Positions 60,551-64,000 of a DNA stretch of 64,000 nt are shown here, piece by piece; position 1 is the first letter of the stretch, and each line of letters begins with the position of its first letter. Source of the stretch: Shewanella loihica PV-4 (GTDB taxonomy: Bacteria; Pseudomonadota; Gammaproteobacteria; Enterobacterales; Shewanellaceae); NCBI RefSeq assembly GCF_000016065.1, contig NC_009092.1:682001-746000 (forward strand), read 5' to 3'. The notes beneath the pieces are model-generated. The model saw only the letters and a program-made list of their open reading frames with translations. It did no database searches and had not been told where the DNA came from. The position numbers and the translations under genes are program-made.

Positions 60551-61971
60551 AGCACCTTCTCCTCCAGTGAATCGGAAAGGCCTTCGGGCAGCCACTCTAA
60601 TATCGCCTTGCCCCAACGAATATACCAGGGCGGCAACAGGTCGAGTCGAACATACCCTTGGCTCAGATAGTACTGGGTGACCCGTTTGATATCCTCTTGA
60701 GTTACCGCCGCAATGCGCTCCCAGGGGGCGGTGAGGGGATGCTCTCTATCCCTTTGTTGGCTGGCGCTGAGCAGATTGGCCAGGCTGACATCATTGTCCA
60801 GCTTGCTCAGCTGGGTGAGTAGCCAACGGCGTTTAAGTTGATCGAGCTCGAGCGGCGTTACCCCCTGGCTTGCCAGAGTATCCACCATGCCAGTGATGCG
60901 CTGGCTGAGATCGTCGAGGGAGACCTTGGCTCTGGGCACCAGGATCAGGTTCATCACGCCAAGATGCTCCATGGAGAGGGGGACTGAGTAATGCAGCAGG
61001 GTGTCGGGCGCCTTGAGGTTCATCTGCTCCAGCATACTGGTGCGGTTTTGCAGCAGATAATCTTCGACCAGGGTGATGGCGGCGGCATCCGGATGCAGGG
61101 CGCCCACCGTGTGCCAGGCCAACATCAGACCAGGCCAGGGGCCGCGACTATCGACTATCTCGCCTCGCACCGGCTGGCGCTCGACGGCTAGCGGCGAGAA
61201 GTGTGCCAGGGGACGCTTGGGTTTCTGCCAGCTCCCGAAGTACTGCTCCACCCAGCTAAAGGTTTGTGACGGCAAGTCGCCGACGATGGCCAGTTGCATG
61301 GCATCGGGGCGGTAGAAGTCATGGTGAAACCGATTCAGGCTGGCGGGCGTGGCCGCCGACACATCGTCAACAGAGCCGATCACCGCATGGCCATAGGGGC
61401 TGCCCTTTACCTGATTGAGCAGAAAGGTCATGGCCGGGCGGATGTAGGGCTGATTGTCTATGGTGGTGGCCATCTCCTCGAGTACCGTCTGCTGTTGATT
61501 ACGCACCGTTTCGTCGCTGAGCTGGGGGCGGATGAAGCGGTCGGATTCGAGCCAGAGCGCCAGCTCTAACGCCTGACTGGGGAGGTTGACATAGTAGTTG
61601 GTAGCATCGAAGAAGGTGCTGGCGTTGAAATAGCCGCTGTTGGCGCTCATGGTCTGGCCATAGCTGTCGCCCGGGGCATTTTCGCTGCCCTTGAACAGCA
61701 TATGCTCGAACAGGTGAGCGTAGCCCGACTCACCCTCGAGTTCGTTGCGCGAGCCCACCGCAAACTGGCTGGAGAGGGCGACGCTCTGCTTGTTGGGCAG
61801 CACCAGCAGATATAGGCTCATGCCGTTATCCAGTTCGTGCCGGCTCAGTTGCTGCTCCAGCTGGTAGAGGGGCGCGGCCAGCGTCTCCAAGCTGGGCTCG
61901 CTGGCCATGGCGCTCACGCCTATGAGGCTGAGCAGGCAGGCGAGCAGGGAATGGCGTGTCGGGCTTGGCAT
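60547..61971 (-). CDS. M16 zinc peptidase, catalytic subunit
   Basis: A 474-residue M16-family protease with signal peptide (LLACLLSLIGVSAMASE). The zinc motif is intact: HLFEHMLFKG (HxxEH with the two His ligands; about residues 85-94), and the third zinc ligand Glu should be in the following helix (QQQTVLEEMAT). Substrates are probably short peptides in the periplasm. It forms a heterodimer with the downstream non-catalytic subunit (4-base overlap). It ends 25 bases from the norR stop on the same strand, so it may be read through from norR. Confidence 0.9.
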   Translation of the reverse strand: MPSPTRHSLLACLLSLIGVSAMASEPSLETLAAPLYQLEQQLSRHELDNGMSLYLLVLPNKQSVALSSQFAVGSRNELEGESGYAHLFEHMLFKGSENAPGDSYGQTMSANSGYFNASTFFDATNYYVNLPSQALELALWLESDRFIRPQLSDETVRNQQQTVLEEMATTIDNQPYIRPAMTFLLNQVKGSPYGHAVIGSVDDVSAATPASLNRFHHDFYRPDAMQLAIVGDLPSQTFSWVEQYFGSWQKPKRPLAHFSPLAVERQPVRGEIVDSRGPWPGLMLAWHTVGALHPDAAAITLVEDYLLQNRTSMLEQMNLKAPDTLLHYSVPLSMEHLGVMNLILVPRAKVSLDDLSQRITGMVDTLASQGVTPLELDQLKRRWLLTQLSKLDNDVSLANLLSASQQRDREHPLTAPWERIAAVTQEDIKRVTQYYLSQGYVRLDLLPPWYIRWGKAILEWLPEGLSDSLEEKVL

Positions 61972-61995
61972 CTTATTGTATTTTCTGAAATTGAC

Positions 61996-63531
61996 TTACT
62001 TTAACCCTATCCGTTTTGCCAGGCGGTGTAAATTACCCGAATCGACCTCGAGATCCCTGGCGGTGGCGGCCCAGTTATTATCGTGCTGGCTCAGGGTTTG
62101 ACGTATGTAGTCGGCCTGAAAGGCTTCGGTCGCCTGCTTGAGGCTGCCGCTAAATTGCGGCGCCAGGGTTTTACCGCTGCTTTGGACGGCGCGCGGTGCC
62201 TGGTTGGCGAACTCGAAATGCTCGGGGTTGATGACGCCGTTACTGCCGGACGACTGGGCCCTCGCCAGAATGGCCGCTCGGTAGATGCTGTGCTCCAGTT
62301 CCCTGACGTTACCGGGCCATTGGTAGCACTCCAGCATGGCAAGACTGGTCGGGCTGAGCCTTAGTGTCTGTAGCCCAAGTTGCTGACGGCAGCGCTCGAC
62401 GAAGAAGCCGCTCAGCAGGGTAATGTCCTGCTCACGTTCTCTCAGTGGCGGCGCGATCAGCGGGAAGACGCTGAGTCTGTGGTAGAGGTCGGCGCGAAAG
62501 CGTCCCGCCAGCACCTCGTTCTTCAGATTCTTGTTGGTGGCGGCGATGATCCTCACATCCACCTTGAGGCTGCGATCGTCGCCGACTCTTTGCAGATCGC
62601 CATATTGCAGCACCCTGAGTAGTTTGGCCTGCAGGGTCAGCGGCAGCTCGCCTATCTCATCGAGAAACAGCGAGCCCTTATCGGCCATCTCGAACTTACC
62701 GCTGCGGTTGCTGACGGCGCCGGTAAAGGCCCCTTTGACATGACCGAACAGCTCACTCTCGGCCACAGATTCGGGCAGGGCGGCGCAGTTGAGGTAGACC
62801 AGCGGCTGGCTGGCGCGCATGGAGCCTTGGTGGATCTCATGGGCGATCAACTCCTTACCTGTGCCTGTCTCGCCCATGATGAGTACGTTGAGATCCGTTG
62901 GCGCCACCACGGCGATCTCCTGCTTGAGGTTGTTCATCACCTGTGACTGGCCGATGATCTCCTTGGTGCCTTCCTTACTCTGGCTAGTGCTGTCACCCTT
63001 ATCCCATTGGGCCTGCAGCGCCTGCTTCTCCAGCTTGTCGATCAGCAGGGCGTTGTTGAGCGACGCCGAGGCGATGGCACTGATCCCCCTAAGCTGCTCG
63101 TTGGTGAAAGACTTAAACTGATCCGGATCGAAGCCATCTATGGTGACGGCGCCTATCAGGCTGCCATCGGCGAGCAGTGGCAGGCCGATACAGGCGTGTA
63201 CCGTGAGGTTGTCCCCCTGATTGGGGATCAGGCCGTCGTAAGGATCGGGCAGATCGCTGTCGGCGGGAAAGCGCACCACATCACCGGCGCGGGCGATGGC
63301 CTCTAGCCTTGGGTGTTCGTGGAGCACGAAGCGGCGGCCCAGAACATCTGGGCTCAGGCCATTGATGGCCAATGGGGTAAACTGCTGACCCTTAAACTCC
63401 AGCAGCGCGGCGGCGTCGCACTGCATGCTTTCCCTGATGGTGTCGAGCAGGCGTGAGAACCTGTCATGATTGGACAATCCCGAGGTGATATCTAACGCCA
63501 TCCGCGTTAATTGGGTTTGACTTAATGCCAT
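61996..63531 (-). CDS. norR: NorR, nitric-oxide-responsive sigma54 activator
   Basis: A 511-residue NorR. The N-terminal GAF domain (residues 15-165) keeps the residues that bind NO via a mononuclear iron: [30 protein letters not shown] and [10 protein letters not shown], with the His and Cys of HAC. The AAA+ domain (about 190-420) has Walker [10 protein letters not shown], the GAFTGA loop for sigma54 contact and Walker [13 protein letters not shown]. The Fis-type DNA-binding helix-turn-helix is at the end ([19 protein letters not shown]). Start 63531 follows CGGAGACCCC. It lies just downstream of the norB gene on the same strand. It should activate NO-detoxifying or respiratory genes. Confidence 0.95.
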   Translation of the reverse strand: MALSQTQLTRMALDITSGLSNHDRFSRLLDTIRESMQCDAAALLEFKGQQFTPLAINGLSPDVLGRRFVLHEHPRLEAIARAGDVVRFPADSDLPDPYDGLIPNQGDNLTVHACIGLPLLADGSLIGAVTIDGFDPDQFKSFTNEQLRGISAIASASLNNALLIDKLEKQALQAQWDKGDSTSQSKEGTKEIIGQSQVMNNLKQEIAVVAPTDLNVLIMGETGTGKELIAHEIHQGSMRASQPLVYLNCAALPESVAESELFGHVKGAFTGAVSNRSGKFEMADKGSLFLDEIGELPLTLQAKLLRVLQYGDLQRVGDDRSLKVDVRIIAATNKNLKNEVLAGRFRADLYHRLSVFPLIAPPLREREQDITLLSGFFVERCRQQLGLQTLRLSPTSLAMLECYQWPGNVRELEHSIYRAAILARAQSSGSNGVINPEHFEFANQAPRAVQSSGKTLAPQFSGSLKQATEAFQADYIRQTLSQHDNNWAATARDLEVDSGNLHRLAKRIGLK

Positions 63532-63612
63532 GGGGTCTCCGAAATATCGCGCCAGTGCCAAGGGACATCCTTCTTCATCGGCAGGCTGCGGCTGTACTAG
63601 GAATTAGTATAT

Positions 63613-63647
63613 GTCAATTTAACAGTAATGTTTATTGTCATTTTTAC
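63613..63647. promoter_or_regulatory. Three phased NorR-type GT-N7-AC sites upstream of norR
   Basis: GTCAATTTAAC (63613-63623) and GTCATTTTTAC (63637-63647) match the NorR core GT-N7-AC exactly. A weaker copy, GTAATGTTTAT (63625-63635), sits exactly between them, so all three are 12 bases apart. E. coli norVW also carries three NorR sites. They lie 80-115 bases upstream of norR. Confidence 0.6.
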
Positions 63648-63661
63648 ACTTGCTTTGAGGG

Positions 63662-63688
63662 TAAAAAGGGGTCGATATGACCCCTTTG
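63662..63688 (-). terminator. Terminator after norB
   Basis: On the minus strand AAAGGGGTC-ATATC-GACCCCTTT is a 9-bp hairpin followed by T residues, 18 bases after the norB stop and before the norR regulatory region. Confidence 0.85.
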
Positions 63689-63705
63689 TCGAGTGATGTC
63701 AGGTG

Positions 63706-64000
63706 TTATGCGTTGGCCGACAGCGGCGCATCGGCAATGGCTTGAGTGCCTTTGGCGCCGATGGCTTTTCTGATGATGTCGAACAGGAAGGCGCCGAGGA
63801 ACAGGCCGCCTGCACCGAAGATGACGTCACCAGGGACACGCATCCATACCAGGGTTTCAACCAGTGGGCTGTGGATCACCTCTGGTGAGCGGGCGAACCA
63901 GTAGCCGTTTTCGATGACGGCGAAGAACTGAGTCAGGCCCACAGGCAGCAGTGACATGAAGACCATGGCCGCCAGACCTATGTTCAGGCTCCAGAAGGCA
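63706..64000 (-). CDS. norB: NorB, quinol-type nitric oxide reductase, C-terminal end (partial)
   Basis: The reading frame continues off the right edge of the window. The visible residues (AFWSLNIGLAAMVFMSLLP, then VGLTQFFAVIENGYWFARSP, then VWMRVPGDVIFGAGGLFLGA) match the final helices of the large, quinol-oxidising NO reductase (NorZ/qNorB). The protein reduces NO to N2O in the inner membrane. The neighbouring norR supports the assignment. Most of the protein, including the catalytic haem-iron ligands, is outside the window. Confidence 0.88.
   Translation of the reverse strand, partial: AFWSLNIGLAAMVFMSLLPVGLTQFFAVIENGYWFARSPEVIHSPLVETLVWMRVPGDVIFGAGGLFLGAFLFDIIRKAIGAKGTQAIADAPLSANA

Noticed and set aside
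63540..63575. Sigma54 promoter for norR
   Set aside because: A TTGGCAC on the minus strand could be a -24 element, but the -12 GC is not at the right distance, so I do not call a promoter.
1..64000. CRISPR array, prophage, tRNA or rRNA
   Set aside because: No regularly spaced repeats of CRISPR type, no phage structural genes, and no tRNA or rRNA signatures were seen on either strand.

Overview
The window looks like a chromosome segment of a marine gammaproteobacterium of the genus Shewanella. The reasons are the psrABC cluster beside a TtrS/ThsS-type sensor kinase, a short two-domain PutA, CydDC, the SH3 (YgiM-like) and CYTH/CHAD genes, GlnE, and a quinol-type NO reductase with NorR. No rRNA, tRNA, CRISPR array, prophage or insertion sequence is visible. 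Most of the DNA is GC-rich and densely coded. One AT-rich accessory patch at about 9.7-11.9 kb stands out.

Layout. 0-3 kb: a methyltransferase-like gene end, a GFA-family protein, an RhlE-type DEAD-box helicase and a DUF3622 protein. 3-9.7 kb: a thiosulfate/polysulfide reductase operon (psrABC) next to a divergently arranged response regulator/sensor kinase pair. 9.7-11.9 kb: an accessory patch with two AT-rich genes of unknown function, a complete Vibrio-type integron attC site bounding a gene cassette with no integrase in sight, and short palindromic intergenic repeats. 12-15.5 kb: cydDC. 15.7-23.7 kb: putA, an SH3 protein, a DUF47-pit phosphate uptake pair with a candidate Pho box, and a CYTH-CHAD triphosphatase.

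23.8-30.8 kb: eight genes on one strand (lipoprotein, double DUF350, membrane-anchored aminopropyltransferase, DUF2170, PspA, DUF2491, ribbon-helix-helix-like protein, voltage-gated-type K+ channel). This is an expanded relative of the Escherichia coli yjfIJKLMC locus. It carries a perfect 13-bp palindrome (GACATAWTATGTC) twice in an internal promoter and once more in the glnE/lipoprotein intergenic region. I regard this as the most interesting candidate system in the window: an envelope-stress, polyamine and ion-channel module with its own apparent operator.

31-42.5 kb: glnE, a solute-binding protein, a fetB-like permease without its ATPase, a zapE/AFG1-like ATPase, an OmpA-domain protein, a leucine-rich-repeat-like secreted protein, and a set of small unknown envelope genes including two diverged paralogous membrane proteins. 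42.6-58.7 kb: a Tad (Flp) pilus locus with two near-identical Flp pilins, pseudopilin-like proteins, CpaB, secretin, an FHA-TadA fusion ATPase, TadB, TadC, a DUF192 protein, TadD, TadE, a 1407-residue surface lipoprotein, and an upstream LuxR-type regulator. No tadZ or prepilin peptidase gene is present. 59-64 kb: an M16 peptidase pair (one catalytic, one not), norR preceded by three phased NorR-type sites, and the 3' end of norB.

Functional identifications come from reading translated motifs. No database search was run.
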